The notes beneath the pieces are model-generated. The model was not told where the DNA came from and did no database searches. It worked only from the letters and a program-made list of their open reading frames with translations. Made by a program: the position numbers and the translations under genes. 64,000 nt of DNA, from contig NC_089491.1 of the NCBI RefSeq assembly GCF_036850765.1, positions 188,397,520 to 188,461,519 of the forward strand, written 5' to 3'. This DNA is from Saccopteryx bilineata (taxonomy: Eukaryota > Chordata > Mammalia > Chiroptera > Emballonuridae). This document shows positions 1 to 13,022 of this stretch, in pieces; position 1 is the stretch's first letter; the number at the start of each line of letters is the position of its first letter.

Positions 1-587
1 AGATACCTACATGTAATATCTATCCGAATCTCTCTGAATAGACTATAATGTGCAATCAAGGTATCAACAAATATGAGACATTTAGCGACAAATAAGGAAA
101 TAATAATATCTTTCATTGGCAGAGTAATCAATTATTTTTAAAATTACTTTTAATATTTCATCTCTTCAAACCCTGTGAGAGCTGTAATGTAATTTTCTCG
201 ATGAAGCAGTCACTGACTGGCTCGAGGAAGGAAGGAAATGAACACTTGTAGAGCCTCCTTAATGAGAACATGGATTAAGCACTTTCAGAAAATTATTTTA
301 TTTAATCATATCTAATTTCAACAGCTTTGAGACAGTGAAATTGTTCATTTCTAGTTGATGATCCAGAGTCTCAGGTGTCTCAGTCGTGGTCAGCAGTCTC
401 ACTGACAGTGAGGAAGTAAGGAATTACAGAGATTGGCTCAGTCCTTCTTGCTGTACATCTCACACTAGTTTCACTGCAATGAAACTGAGCACATTCCAGA
501 ACTGTATTTACTCTGTTAGGTACAACAACACTACGTACTATGAAAAGGAAAGCAATCAGAACTAGATTATAGAAATGAATCTATGTA
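1..587. other. Unique AT-rich sequence, no gene seen
   Basis: No open frame of note and no young repeat. The stretch around 280-440 (reading 'gagacagtgaaattgttcatt') has weak MIR-like character, but it is too decayed for a firm call. Confidence 0.4.
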
Positions 588-602
588 TGCATACAAGTGT
601 TT

Positions 603-957
603 GTTTTCTTAGTGCGAGGAGGGGAGGCAGAGACAGACTCCCACATAAGCCTGACAAGGATCCATCCGGCAAGCCCACTAGGGGGTGATGCTCTGCCTAT
701 CTGGGGCATTGCTTTGTTGCAACTGGATCCATTTTTTTTAGCACCTGAGGCAGAGACCATAGAGCCTTCCTCAGCACCCAGGGCCAAATGGAACCTTGGC
801 TGCAGGAGGGGAGGAGAAGAGACAGATAGAGAGAAAGGAGAGGGTGAGGGGTAGAGAAGCAGGTGGTCGCTTCTACTGTGTGCCCTGGCCAGGAATTGAA
901 CCCACGACATCTACACGCCTGGCCGATGCTCTATCACTGAGTCAACCAGCCAGGGCC
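603..957 (-). mobile_element. Rhin-1-type tRNA-derived SINE, antisense
   Basis: The reverse complement shows a tRNA-like head ('ggccctggctggttgactcagtgatagagc') with A and B box positions, then the body 'agaagc..cctgcttctc' and the 'gatgctctgcc' region shared with all other copies here. Near-identical direct repeats 'tgcatacaag(t/g)gttt' flank it at 588-602 and 958-972 and mark the target-site duplication. This copy has no clear poly-T tail and carries many differences, so it is one of the older ones. The open frames on both strands across it are by-products of the SINE, not genes. Confidence 0.85.
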
Positions 958-972
958 TGCATACAAGGGTTT

Positions 973-1600
973 TAAAAGCCTTTCCTTGAGGGTCAAAAGT
1001 GAGATTATTCATTCTATGATTTGATGGCTACTAGAGAAATGAAATAATAGAGGAGAAAAATGATAAAGAAACAGATGTGGCAGAAAAGCATAAAAAAAGA
1101 GAAAAAAGATAATAAAACCTTGGAGGAGGTGTCAGTTCACTCAGAGGTGGGCCTACAGAGAAGGGAACCTAGTCAAATGACAGCTTGGAATGCGGTAGGA
1201 AGAGGCAGATGTACTAATTTCATCTATACCTATCATTGAAGATTTTAGGGAAAAAGGAGTTTAAATATAGATTTTTAAACGTTTCTATGACCAGATCCAG
1301 AAATTAAACTAAAGTAAGTTAATTTTGGTGCCAAACTTTGCCATAGAAACTTAGCTATCTTTATAGAAACGTGTTTTTGAATTTGTGACATGAGGAAGGC
1401 TACGAATGAGTAAGCTTAAGTATAACAGTGACTAACATTTATTTAGTTATAACTATGGACCATACCTATAATTATAGCTTTACAAACACCTCATGTAATG
1501 CTCAAGTCACTGTTTTTTCAGAAACCAACCTTTGGTTTAACTGATGTCCTCCAGTGCTTTTCTATTCTCTATTTCATTTTCTCTCTAGTCTTTTTTTCTC
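973..1600. other. Unique sequence with a probable MIR fossil
   Basis: No coding signal. The segment about 1425-1520 ('gactaacatttatttag...gctttacaaacacctcatgtaat') follows the order of a MIR SINE core in sense orientation but is strongly diverged. The rest has no recognisable feature. Confidence 0.35.
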
Positions 1601-3164
1601 TTTCTGTTTCAGTTGTGTCTGCTCTCCTTTTGCTAACTTGTAAGCACTGAGATCTCTTGTATGCTTTTATTTAGGCACCCACAGCTATAACCTCCCCTGT
1701 AAGCAATCATTTGTTGTATTCCATAACTTTTGGCACGTTGTGTTTTCATTTTAATTCATCTCAAAATATTTTCTAGTTTTTCCATTGTGATTCTTTGTTG
1801 ACCCATTCATTATTTAAGAGTGTATTTTTTAATTTTTCAAGTTTCTTTCAGTTGTTTATTCCTTTTTTAAAATTGTAATTGAATAACATACTTTGTATAA
1901 TTTCAGCCCTCTTAAATTCATTGAAGCTTGTTTTATGGCCTGACATGGTCTGTCCTGGAGAATGTTATGCGTGCACTTGAGAAAAGTGTACCTCTGCTAC
2001 TTTTTAGTAAAGTGTCTTTTAGAAATCTATTAAATCTAGTTGACGCAATTGTTAAAGTTTCCATTTCACTGTTGATTTTACTAAGTGCCCATTTATTGAA
2101 AATGGAATATGGGAGTTTTCAACTATTACTATTGAATAATCTATTTCTCTCTTCCATTCTGTCAGTTTTTCTTTTTGGGGGTTCAGGTGTTTGGTGTATA
2201 TATGACTATAATTTTTATATACTGTCAAAAGATTGATTTTATCATCTTATTCTTCTTTATCTCTAGTAACAATTTTTATCTTAAAGTCAATTTTGTCAGA
2301 TATTAATATAGATGCTCTAGTTCTCTTGAGTACTATTTTGTATATTAGTATAACTTTTTCCATCTTTTTATTTTCACCTATTTGGGTCTAAATTAAATCA
2401 GAAGTTTGTCTCTTGTAGATAGCATATAACTGGATCACATTTTTAAAAAATCTGGTGTTCAATTATTTTAATTGGAGTGTTTAATTTATTTATATTTAAT
2501 AAAAGTATTCACAAAGCAGGATCTATGTGTAATTTTTCTATTTGTTTTATACATTCCTTCTACAGATTTTATTCCTGACTGCTTTATTTTGTGTTAAATA
2601 GATATTTTCTAGTTACTATAGTAATTCACTTGTCATTTCTTTCACTAACAAACTCTAGTACTTCTCATAGGAAAGGTCTGATGTGACAAATTCTCTCAGC
2701 TTTTGTCAATGCGGGGCTATTTCATTTCTTTATTACTGAAAAACAGTTTTTCTGGATATAAAATTTTTGGTTTATAGTTTTTTCTTAGAGCACGTTGTGC
2801 CACCCACTGCCTGCTGGCCTCTATACTTTTTGATAAAAAAAAATAAACTATTGATATTTATGAGACTCCCTTGAACTTGTGATGAGTTGCTTCTCTCTTT
2901 AAGAACTCTCTTTCTCTTTGGATTTTGACAGTTTAATTATAATGTGTGTAAGATACTTCTCTTTGAGTTTATCCTACCTGGAGTTTATTGGGTTTCTTTG
3001 GTGTGCAACTTAGTGCTTTTAATCAAATTTTGGAAATTTTCAAAAATTATTTCATCAGGTTTTTTTTCTACTTGCTTTTTGCCTCTTTGTATGGGGCTTC
3101 CATTATACATATCTTGCTATGCTTGATGATGTCCCACAGTTCTTTGAGACTCTTCATTTTTCTC

Positions 3165-3209
<45 letters not shown>

Positions 3210-4240
3210 CCTCCAACTGGACAATCTCATTTGGTCTATCTTCAAGTTAGGTAAATCTTTGTTCAATTCTGCTCTTGAGCCCCTTTAGTGAATTTTTCAT
3301 TTCAGTTATTGTAGTTTTGAACTCCAGAATTTGTATTTAATTCTAGTTTTTATAATTTCTATCTGTTTTTGATATTTTATATTTGAGGCATTTTCTATTT
3401 ATTTATTTAGACTTTTTATAATTCTTTCAACATATTTAAAACTTCTGCTTTAAAATCTTTGTCTAGTATATCCAATGTATGGGATGCCTTAGGACTAGTT
3501 TTTATTAACTTCCCCCTCCTCCATGTACCCTATGCACTCCCTGTTTGGCCATGTTTTCTTCATTCTTTGAGTATCTTATTATTTTTACTGAAAACTAAAT
3601 ATTTTAAATAACATAATTTGGCAATTTTGGAAAACAAGACTTTCCTCTTTCCCCAAGGTTAACTTTTTGCTATTATTTGTGTAGTTACTTTTCTTAATGA
3701 TTTCTGTAAAATCTATATTCATTTTCATGTGCAGCCAGTGAAATTTCCAGTCTGTTAGCTGAGTGGATAGTTAATTATTGAGCAGAGATTGCCTTAATGG
3801 CTGGGCAATATTAAGTCTCATAGTCTTTGCTGAGTGGCTCTGTGTATTGTTGGTACATACCTTCAATGTTCAGCCCAGCAGTTTATAGCTCCACCTTAAA
3901 CTTTGCTTCTACTTGCCCAATGCCTCAAGTTTAGCCAGAGGTGAGAGCTCAGGGCCTCCTCAGGTTTTCCCTGAGCACTATCATGCTCAGCCCTATCTAT
4001 GAGCATGACCTTTAGACTCTCAGAAACATAACAGAGATTTTTGAAGTCCTCTATGTATACTGCATTCCTCAACTTTTCCTTTTCAAATTTTTGAGTGAGC
4101 TCATTGTTTGCCCAACTCTTATCCTCTGCCACAATGTTCAGCAATTGTCTCTGATTGTTTTCAAAGAATGTCCCAGGAAAAAGAGGCTGTTTTTATTGGG
4201 AAAGTTCTGATTCAGGTCCAATAAAGAGAGCTTTGTGAGT
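1600..4240 (-). mobile_element. Old L1 (L1M-type) fragment, antisense
   Basis: On the minus strand this carries a decayed L1 running from 5' sequence (about 3750-4240) through ORF1 (about 2900-3700) into the first part of ORF2 (about 1600-2800). Diagnostic stretches on the plus strand are 'gtgttttcattttaattcatctc', 'catggtctgtcctggagaatgtt' and 'tttcttgtagatagcatataactgg'; all are typical of antisense mammalian L1 ORF2. There are many stops in every frame, so no protein is made. A (TG)n microsatellite has expanded inside it. Boundaries are approximate. Confidence 0.7.
3171..3208. repeat. (TG)n microsatellite
   Basis: A clean GT dinucleotide run of about 19 units lies within the old antisense L1. 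It gives rise to a spurious poly-Cys/Val open frame. Confidence 0.95.
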
Positions 4241-4973
4241 GGAGTCTTTCAGAGAATAACCAGATGGTTTAAGTAATGATAGTTCTCTAAGAATGTGACT
4301 TTTAAGAAGCTCCAACCTTGTGTTGCTCCCTCCAATGGCTGCCAGCTTGTCTTCCAAAAAGAAAGGTGAGAGAGAGAATCAGACAGTGAGGGGCAGAGGA
4401 ATGCAGGGGACAACCTAATAAGCTGACTCATCCAGTGATGGATGCAGCCATAGCTGGGGGATGGGCTGATCCTTTCACAAAACAAAAGGCTAAAGTGCTT
4501 CTGAGTCACAGTTCTCCAAACATCTCTCCAGCTCCAATCAGCACAACAAGACACAGCTGAAAAAAAGAAGTGGGGAGGAGGGGTGGTAACTCAGGTCTCC
4601 AGGGAGATCTGAGATACACCTTCCCCTACTGAAGCTGAGAAAACACCCTGCATTCAGAGAGATTAACTGGCAGAAGAGGACTTCAGAGTTTCAGGTTATA
4701 CCCACCAAATTCCTGGATAAAGTTTCAAATAAGCCCCCTGCTCAGATCAGTAAACAAGACTATCACCTGTTAAGAAAAGAAACAAATCGAGACTTCAAAG
4801 TGGCCCAAATCCAAAAGTGGATTACAAATAATAGCTGATGCCAACCCAAGAAGACCTAGAAATAATACAATTGAAAACAGGAAGCAGACAACACCAAGCC
4901 TAGACTCAACAAGTTCTACAAACAAAACACCCAAACACAGAGACATAATGAGAAGAAGAGAAGTGTAATCCAA

Positions 4974-5923
4974 ATGAAACCACAAGAGAAACCTCCAGGA
5001 AATGAACTTAGTGATATGGAAATAACCAAACTTCCAGATGCAGAGTTCAAAATAATGATTGTAAGGATGCTTAGGGATCTTCGAACAAAAATGGATGGTC
5101 ATTACAAACACTTAAATAAAGAAATAGCAAGTATAAAACAGGATATTGAAATATTAAAAAAGAATCAGTCAGAGATGACATATACAATATCAGAAATGAA
5201 GACCAAAATGGAAGGAATTAAAAACAGGATGGATGCAGCTGAGGATCAAATCAGTGAGTTGGAGGAAAAGTGGAAAGAAGGCATGAAAGCAGACCAGAAA
5301 AAAGAAAAGAGACTCAAAAAATCTGAGGAAACACTTAGATAGCTCTGTGACAACATAAAGAGAAATAACATCCACATGAGAGGGGTTCCTGAAGAAGAAG
5401 AGAAAGAACAAGGGATAGAGACTTTGTTCAATCATATCATAGCTGAAAACTTCCCTAAATTAATGCAGGAGAAACTCTCACAAGTTCAAGAAGCACAGAG
5501 AACTTCATTAAAGAGAAAGCCAAAGAAAGCTACATCAAGACACATCATAATTAAAATACCAAAGCTAAATGATAAAGAGAAAATATTAAAAGCTGCTAGA
5601 GAAAAAAAGGTTATCACTACAAAGGAGCCCCCATAAGGATGACATCAGACTTCTCAACAGAAACACTTGAAGCCAGAAGAGACTGGCAAGAAATATTCAA
5701 AATAATGCAGAACAAGAACCTACAACCAAGACTACTTTATCCAGCAAGGCTATCATTTAAAATTAAAGGCAAAATAAAAAGCTTCCCAGACAAAAAAAAA
5801 AAAAAAACTCAAGTAATTCATTACAACCAAACCAATGCTGCAGGAAATGATAAAGGGCCTGTTGGAAACAGATCAAAGTGGGAAAAGAATATAGCAAAAG
5901 AGGAATACAGCTTTAAAGAATAA
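4974..5923 (+). pseudogene. L1 ORF1 (RNA-binding chaperone), broken
   Basis: Known role of the family: ORF1p is a coiled-coil trimer that coats L1 RNA. The frame begins at ATG 4974 and the first part (to about 5340) is rich in K, E, I and L heptads, the coiled coil. An in-frame TAG at 5340-5342 interrupts it. The frame reopens at once and carries the RRM-like part ('MRGVPEEEEKEQGIETLF') up to a stop at 5634-5636. The C-terminal domain ('SDFSTETLEARRDW') then continues in another frame at 5639-5923, so there is also a frameshift near 5630. The lysine run near 5793-5806 comes from an A homopolymer. Confidence 0.85.
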
Positions 5924-5924
5924 A

Positions 5925-8900
5925 ATGGCAATAAACAACTACATATCAATAATAACCTTAAATGTAAATGTATTAAATGATCCAATCAAAAGACATAGGG
6001 TAGCTGCATGGATAAGAAAACAAGACCCGTAAATATGCTGTCTACAAAAGACACACCTTAAAACAAAAGACATATAGCCTGACGGTAAAAGGATGAAAAA
6101 AAGCATTTCATACAAATGGAAATGAAAAAAAAGCTGGGGTAGCAATACTTATATCAGACAAAATGAACTTTAGAGCAAAGGATATAGTAAGAGATAAAGA
6201 ATGCCACAAAATAATGATAAAGGGAGCAATCCAACAGGAAGATATAACTATTATAAATATCTACGCACCTAACATAGGAGCACCTAAATATATAAAGCAG
6301 ACTTTGGTAGATATAAAGGGTGAGATCAACAACATTAGTATAATAGTAGGGGATTTCAATACCCCACTAACATCACTAGATAGATCCTCAAGAAAGAAAA
6401 TTAACAAAGAAACAGCAGACATAAAGGACACACTAGATCAACTGGATTTAATAAATATCTTCAGAACCTTTCACGCTAAAGCAGCAGAATATACATTCTT
6501 TTCAAGTGCTCATGGTACATTCTCTAGGATAGATGACATGTTAGGGCACAAAAGTGGTCTCAACAAATTTAAGAAGATTGAAATCATATCAAGCACTTTC
6601 TCTGATCACAATGGCATGAAACTAGAAATCAACCACAACAAAAAACTCAAAAATTCTCAAACACATGGAAACTAAATAGCAGGTTGTTAAATAATGAATG
6701 GATTAAGAATGCGATCAAAGAAGAAATAAAAAAAAATTGTAGAAAAAAATGACAATGAGCATACAACAAGTCAAAATCTATGGGACACAGCAAAAGCAGT
6801 ACTGAAAGGGAAGATCATAGCACTACAGGCACACTTTAAGAAACTAGAAAAAGCTCAAATAAATAGCTTGACCCTGCATCTAAAAGAACTAGAAAAAGAA
6901 CAGCAAGTAAAGCCCAAATGTAGTAGAAGGAAGGAAATAATAAAGATCAGAGCAGAAATAAATGACATAGAGGCTAAAGAAACAATACAGAGCATATATG
7001 AAACCAGGAGATGGTTCTTTGAAAAGGTAAACAAGATTGATGAACCATTAACCAGACTCACCAAGAAAAAAAGAGAGGCCTCAAATAAATAAAATTAAAA
7101 ATGAGAATGGAGAAATAACAACTGACACAACAGAAATACAAAATATTGTAAGAAAATACTATGAAGAACTGTATGCCAAAAAATTAGGCAACCTAGATGA
7201 AATGGACATATTCCTTGACACATACAATATTCCAAAAATCAATCTGGAAGAATCAGAAAACCTAAACAGACCGATTACACCAAATGAGATCGAAACAGTT
7301 ATCAAAAAACTCCCAAAAAAGATAAGTCTGGGGCCTGATGGCTTCACAACTGAATCCTACCAAATATTCAAAGAAGAACTAACTCCTTTCCTTCTCAAAC
7401 TATTTCAAAAAGTTCAAGAGGAAGGAAGACTTCCAAGCTCCTTTTATGAGGCGAGCATAATTCTGATTCCAAAACCAGGCAAAGACAACACAAAGAAAGA
7501 AAATTATAGGCCAATATCTCTGATGAATATAGATGCTAAAATCCTCAACAAAATATTAGCAAACCAGATCCAACAATATATGGTAAAAATCATACACCAT
7601 GATCACGTGAGATTTATTCTTGGGAGGCAAGGCCGGTACAATATTTGCAAATCAACAAATGTAATTCATCACATAAACAGAAGAAAGGAGAAAAACAACA
7701 TGATAATTTCAATAGGTGCAGAAAAAGCATTTGATAAAATCCAGCACCCATTCAAGATCAAAACTCTCAGCAAAGCGGGAATACAGGGAACATACCTCAA
7801 CATGATAAAAGCCATCTATGAGAAACCCACAGCCAACATCATACTCAATGGGAAAAAATTAAAAGCAATCCCCTTAAGATCAGGAACAAGGCAGGGGTTC
7901 CCCCTTTCACCGCTCTTATTCAACATAGTCCTGGAAGTCCTGGCCACAGTAATCAGACAACAAGAAGAAATAAAAGGCATTCAGGTTGGAAAAGAAGAAG
8001 TAAAACTATCATTATTTGCAGATGATATGATATTGTATATAGAAAACCCTAAAGTCTCAGTCAAAAAACTACTGGACCTGATAAGTGAATTCAGCAAAGT
8101 GGAAGGATATAAAATTAATACTCAGATATCAGAGGTATTTTTATTCACCAAGAATGAACAGTCAGAAAGAGAAATTAAGAAAAAAAATCTCCTTCACTAT
8201 TACAACCAAAATAATAAAGTACCTAGGAGTAAATTTAACCAAGGAGACTAAAGACTTGTACTCGGAAAATTATAAAACATTGATAAAAGAAATCAAGGAA
8301 GATACAAACAAGTGGAAGCATATCCTATGCTCATGGTTAAGAAGAATAAACATCATTAAAATGTCTATATTACCCAAAGCAATCTATAAATTCAATGCAA
8401 TATCAATTAAATTACCAATGACATACTTTAAAGATATAGATCACATATTCCAAAAATTTATATGGAACCAAAAAAGAACATGAATAGCCTCAGCAATCTT
8501 AAAAAAGAATAAAGTGGGAGGTATCACACTTCCAGATATCAAGATATACTATAAGGCCATTGTACTCAAAACAGCCTGGTACTGTCATAAGAACAAGCAT
8601 ATAAATCAATGGAACAGAACAGATAACCCAGAAATAAACCTACAGCTTTATGGATAACTGATATTTGACAAAGGAGGTAAGGGCATACAATGGAGTAAAG
8701 ACAACCTCTTTAACAAATGATGTTGGGAAAATTGGACAGCTACCTGCAAAAAAATGAAACTAGATCACCAACTTATACCATTCACAAAAATAAACTCAAA
8801 ATGGATAAAAGATTTAAATGTAAGCCATGAAATCACAAGCATCTTAGAAGAAAACATAGGCAGTAAGCTCTCCGACATCTCTCGCAGCAATATATTTGCT

Positions 8901-9699
8901 GATTTATCTCCACAGGCAAGTGAAATAAAAGACAGGATAAACAAATGGGATTATATCAAACTAAAAAGCTTCTGCACAGCTAAAGACAATAAGAACAGAA
9001 TAAAAAGACAAACTACACAATGGGAGAACATATTTGACAATACATCTGATAAGGGGTTATTAACAAAAATGTATAAAGAACTTGTAAATCTCAACACCAG
9101 TAAGACAAACAATCCAATAAGAAAATGAGCAAAAGAAATGAATAGACACTTCTCCAAAGAGGACATACAGATGGCCAATAGGCATATGAAAAAATGCTCA
9201 ACATCACTAATTATTAGAGAAATGCAAATTAAAACCACAATGAGATATCACCTCACACCAGTCAGAATAGCGCTCATCATCAAAACAACACAGATTAAGT
9301 GCTGGCGAGGATGTGGAGAAAAGGGAACCCTCCTGCACTGCTGGTGGGAATGCAGACTGGTGCAGCCACTGTGGAAAACAGTATGGAGATTCCTCAAGAA
9401 ATTAAAAATGGAACTGCCTTTTGACCTAGCTATCCCACTTTTAGGAATATACCCTAAGAACACCATAGAACTGTTCCAAAAGGAGAAATGCACCCCCATG
9501 TTTATGGCAGCATTGTTCATAATAGCAAAGATCTGGAAACAGCCCTAGTGTCCATCAGTGGACAAGTGGATTAAAAAGCTTTGGTACATATATACTATGG
9601 AATACTACTTGGGCATAAGAAATGATGACATTGGATCATTTACAATAACATGGATGGACCTTGATAACCTTATCTGGAGAGAAATAAGTAAATCATAAA
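5925..9699 (+). pseudogene. L1 ORF2 (endonuclease / reverse transcriptase), broken
   Basis: ATG at 5925, two bases after the ORF1 stop. The APE-type endonuclease runs to about 6660; GDFNTP and SDHN active-site motifs are readable at about 6349-6366 and 6602-6613, but several stops occur around 6030-6140. The reverse transcriptase is open from 7202 to 8251, with NYRPISL near 7502 and the catalytic FADD at 8015-8026. A frameshift follows in an A-rich run near 8178-8190. The C-terminal part is in the next frame, with stops at 8481-8483 and about 8655 and the CCHC-like segment CWRGCGEKG...HCWWEC near 9300-9353. The final codons run to about 9699. Known function: nicks target DNA and reverse-transcribes L1 RNA; this copy is dead. 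Confidence 0.88.
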
Positions 9700-9994
9700 A
9701 AAACTAAGAACTATATGAATCCATTCATGAATGGGACATAAAAATGAGACTCAAGAAATGTGATGGTAACGGGGGCAGCGAAGTGGGTGAGGAGGGAGAC
9801 AGGGAGTGGGGGGAGGGGAGGGGCACAAGGAAACCAGATATTGATAGACGGTGACAGAAGACAATTTGACTTTGGGTGAGGGGTACGCAACATAATCAAA
9901 TCTCAAAATAATCTGGAGATATTTTCTCTGAACATATGTACCCTGATTTATCAATGTCACTGCATTAAAATTAATAATAAAAAAAGTTTAAAGA

Positions 9995-11205
9995 AATGCA
10001 AATAAAATTAAAAAAAAGAATAAACCTTGACCGCTAATGTTTACCATAGACAAATTTTAACTGAATATTTTAAAATATAAAGTTTACAAAAGAAAACATT
10101 AGAGAATATCTTTGCAACTAGAGATAACAAAACTTTCTTAGACTGATTATAGAAAACAACCATGAAAAGTTATATTTTCTCAAAATTTTTAAATTCTGTC
10201 ATCAAAGACAGAGTACTTTACTGGTGAAAAAGTAAAGAGGCAATCACAGAGTAGAAGAAAACACTTGTAAAATATTTATCTGACAAAGAATTTGTTTCTA
10301 AAGAATTTATAAAGAACCCTTACAACTCAATAATAAAAACAAACAACCACATAACAATGAAAAAATGTCTTGAACAGACATTTCACAAAGATATATGAAA
10401 GGCCAATAGGCATAGGAAAAAGTGCTGAACAACATTAGCAATCATGAAAATGCAATTAAAGCCACAGATAATACTATAAGCTCACCAAAATGTCCAACAC
10501 TAAAAAAACAAAACTGACAACAAATGCTGGTAAGGGTCTGAAGCAACAGAACTTTCATATATTGTTGCTGTGAGTGCAAACTAATACAACCACTTTGCCA
10601 AAAACCAACAATTTTTTTTCTAAAACTAGATTACACCTATTCTGTGACCCAGCAATTCCACTCCTATGGATTTACTCAGAATAAATAAAAGTGAATATCT
10701 ATCAAAAGACCTGTCTAAAAATGTTCATGCCAGCTTTATTTTTAGTAGCTGCAAAATGGAAGCAATACTAGTGTCCATTAGTGGGAGGGTGGATAAATAA
10801 ACTGTGGTTTATTGGTGCAATGAAATAGTACTCAACAGTTAAAGGAACAAATTATTGTTTCAGATACAACAACATAGATGAAGCTCAAAACATACTGAGT
10901 AAAACAAATCATATACAAAAAGTGTACAATATATGATCACATATATATAAAATTCAAGAATAAACTACTCTAGTCTCTGGTGAAAAATTTCAGAACAGTG
11001 GCCGACTCTAGAGAATGGCACAGTTGGAGATTTACTGAAAAATGTAAAAGGGAGCTCATTAGGATGACAGTATTGTTTTATATCTTAATGGGATTTGGGT
11101 TACAAGCTGCATGCTTCTGTCAAACTAGCTGAATGGAACACTTGAGATTTATTCATTTCACCACAAGCAAATTTTACCTACAGGGAAAAATAAAAGTGTG
11201 AACAA
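9995..11205 (+). mobile_element. Old L1 3' end (L1M-type), sense
   Basis: Diverged sense L1 sequence. Traces of the ORF2 C-terminus are readable as DNA ('gaacagacatttcacaaagatat', 'gtgacccagcaattccactcct', 'gtgtccattagtgggagggtggataaa'), followed by 3' untranslated sequence and an A-rich end near 11190-11205. Stops are frequent in all frames. It lies directly behind the younger L1 and could have been its insertion target. Confidence 0.7.
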
Positions 11206-11384
11206 ATATTGAGATCTACATAATGATATGCATGGTGAAATGTTTAGAGGTGAAGTGCACTGATGATGTGAAAAGAAATATGGGTACAGAGGATCGAAAG
11301 AACATTATATGTAAGGTCAATCTATCAACGTCATTAGACCCAAATGATTCCTTTCTCAATAGTTTAATTTAGCTACCAAGATCC

Positions 11385-12065
11385 TCTATTTTCTTGGTTT
11401 CTCCAATTTCACTGTTTGATTCTTCTTTACTGCTTCCTCCTCTTCTCCCAATTTCTTAACATCAGAATGTCCCCAAGGTTCTGTTCTTGAAAATCCTTTT
11501 TTCCTATACTCATTCTCTTGCTGACGTCTTCTAGTTTCATGGTGTTAAATACCATCTATTTGCTCACAGCCCCCAACTTTATATCAGTCGTCCCAGCTTT
11601 CTCCTCTCACCTTCAAATTCCTTAGTTGGTTTCTCCATTTGGAAGTCTATAGAAAATTCCAAATTAGTAAGTCCAAAATGGAGTTCTGATCCTCCCTCCC
11701 CTAAACACATCTCCTAACCTGCTCTACTTTCAGGTGACAGAAGCTCCATATTCCAGGTATTCAGCTATAGTCCCTGTCAGTCCCTTGATTCTCTTTCTCT
11801 CATACTTCAATGCTAATCCATCAGGACATACTGTGGGCACTGACTTCAGAAATATAACCACAACCTGGCTGTTTCTTACCACCTCCACTGCACCCACTTC
11901 AATCCAATGTGCAATCACCTCTTGCCTAGATTATTGCAATAGCCCTGCTGAGGCTGTTCTCAACAAAAGCAGCTGGAGAGATCCCATTCACACATAATCC
12001 TGCAATGTCATTTCTGTACTCCAAACATTCAACAGGCTTCCCTTCTCACTCCATGTCAGGTCAAT
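11385..12065 (+). mobile_element. LINE-2 (L2) ORF fragment, ancient
   Basis: Sense fragment of the C-terminal reverse-transcriptase region of L2, a CR1-clade LINE. The motif CLDYCN at about 11921-11938, and the order 'ttctccaatttca...ctgctgaggctgttctcaac...ggcttcccttctcactcc', match the L2 ORF end. Frameshifts separate the pieces, so the open frame at 11734-11997 is only a remnant. Confidence 0.7.
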
Positions 12066-12077
12066 GCTCTTTGCGAG

Positions 12078-12450
12078 TGCCCAACTCCTAGACCTTCCCT
12101 CCCCTCATTCCCCACTCCATCTCCTGCCCCCTCCCTGTGCCCAGCTCCTAGACCGCCCCTCCCCTCATCCCCTACTCCATCTCCTGCCCCCTCCCCGTGC
12201 CCAACTCCTAGACCTTCCCTCCCCTCATTCCCCACTCCATCTCCTGCCCCCTCCCCGTGCCCAGCTCCTAGACCGCCCCTCCCCTCATGCCCTACTCCAT
12301 CTCCTGCCCCTCCCCATGCCCAGCTCCTAGACCGCCCCTCCCCTCATCCCCCACTCCATCTCCTGCCCCCTCCCTGTGCCCAGCTCCTAGACCGCCCCTC
12401 CCCTCATCCCCTACTCCATCTCCTGCCCCCTACCCATGCCCAGATCCTAT
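12078..12450 (+). repeat. 60-bp minisatellite, about 6.2 units, pyrimidine-rich
   Basis: The unit begins 'tgcccagctcctagaccgcc' and is 60 bp long. Units start at 12078, 12138, 12198, 12258, 12317 (one base lost), 12377 and 12437 (partial). Two variants, 'gaccttccctcccctcattccc' (A) and 'gaccgcccctcccctcat' (B), occur in the order A B A B B B, which suggests a 120-bp higher-order step before further B duplications. Because 60 is a multiple of three, an artefactual repetitive open frame of 88 codons spans part of it. Confidence 0.95.
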
Positions 12451-12640
12451 GATGTAAAGTATCAAAAAGCTGCAAATTAATATTGATATTCTAGGAAGAA
12501 AAGGTCAGGCTTTCCTGTCCTTTCCTTGAGAAATGGAGGAAAACGAATATAGAAGTCTCCTGACTTACAAGGACCACTAGGGTCATTTGGTCTTAAATTC
12601 TCTGAAAGGATTAAGGTTAACTGAGAAACTTCTTCCCTTT

Positions 12641-13022
12641 CTTTCTTTTTTTTTTTTTTTTTTGTATTTTTCTGAAGTTGGAAACGGGGAGGCAGTCAGA
12701 CAGACTCCCGCATGCGCCTGACCGGGATCCACCCCACAGGCCCACCAGGGGGCGATGCTCTACCCATCTGGGGCGTTGCTCCATTGCAACTAGAGCCATT
12801 CTAGTGCCTGAGGCAGAGGCCATGGAGCCATCCTCAGCACCTGGGCCAACTTTGCTCTAATGGAGCCTTGCTGTGGGAGGGGAAGAGAGAAACAGAGAGG
12901 AAGGAGAGGGGGAGGGGTGGAGAAGCAGATGGGCACTTCTCCTGTGTGCCCTGGCCAGGAATCAAACCCGGGACTCCTGCACTCCAGGCTGACGCTTACC
13001 ACTGAGCTAACCGGCCAGGGCC
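12641..13022 (-). mobile_element. Rhin-1-type SINE, antisense, inside the 5' LTR
   Basis: Poly-T at about 12643-12663, then the reversed SINE body and the head ending 'ccggccagggcc' at 13022. The target-site duplication 'acttcttccctttt/c' is seen at 12628-12640 and 13023-13036. The 3' LTR copy shows the uninterrupted site ('gagaaacttcttccctttcaatagg', about 18247-18270), which proves insertion after the provirus formed. Confidence 0.93.

Larger units (their letters stand above)
4250..9990 (+). mobile_element. Near-full-length LINE-1, inactivated
   Basis: Sense L1 with a 5' untranslated part (about 4250-4973), ORF1 (4974-5923), ORF2 (5925-9699) and a 3' untranslated part with a purine-rich G tract (about 9775-9830) and an A-rich end (9965-9990). 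The 5' limit is uncertain because it abuts an antisense old L1 and no convincing target-site duplication is visible. Both reading frames are broken, so it cannot be autonomous. Its ORF2 differs clearly from the two younger copies at 54.7 and 58.9 kb, so it belongs to an older subfamily. Confidence 0.8.

Noticed and set aside
4770..5111. Hydrophobic minus-strand frames opposite L1 ORFs (e.g. 5190-5435, 8951-9238, 59633-60082)
   Set aside because: They are antisense shadows of A-rich L1 coding strands, which always read as L/F/I-rich peptides.
12064..12330. Repetitive 88-residue open frame
   Set aside because: It lies in the 60-bp minisatellite; a unit divisible by three keeps any frame open. 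No coding evidence.
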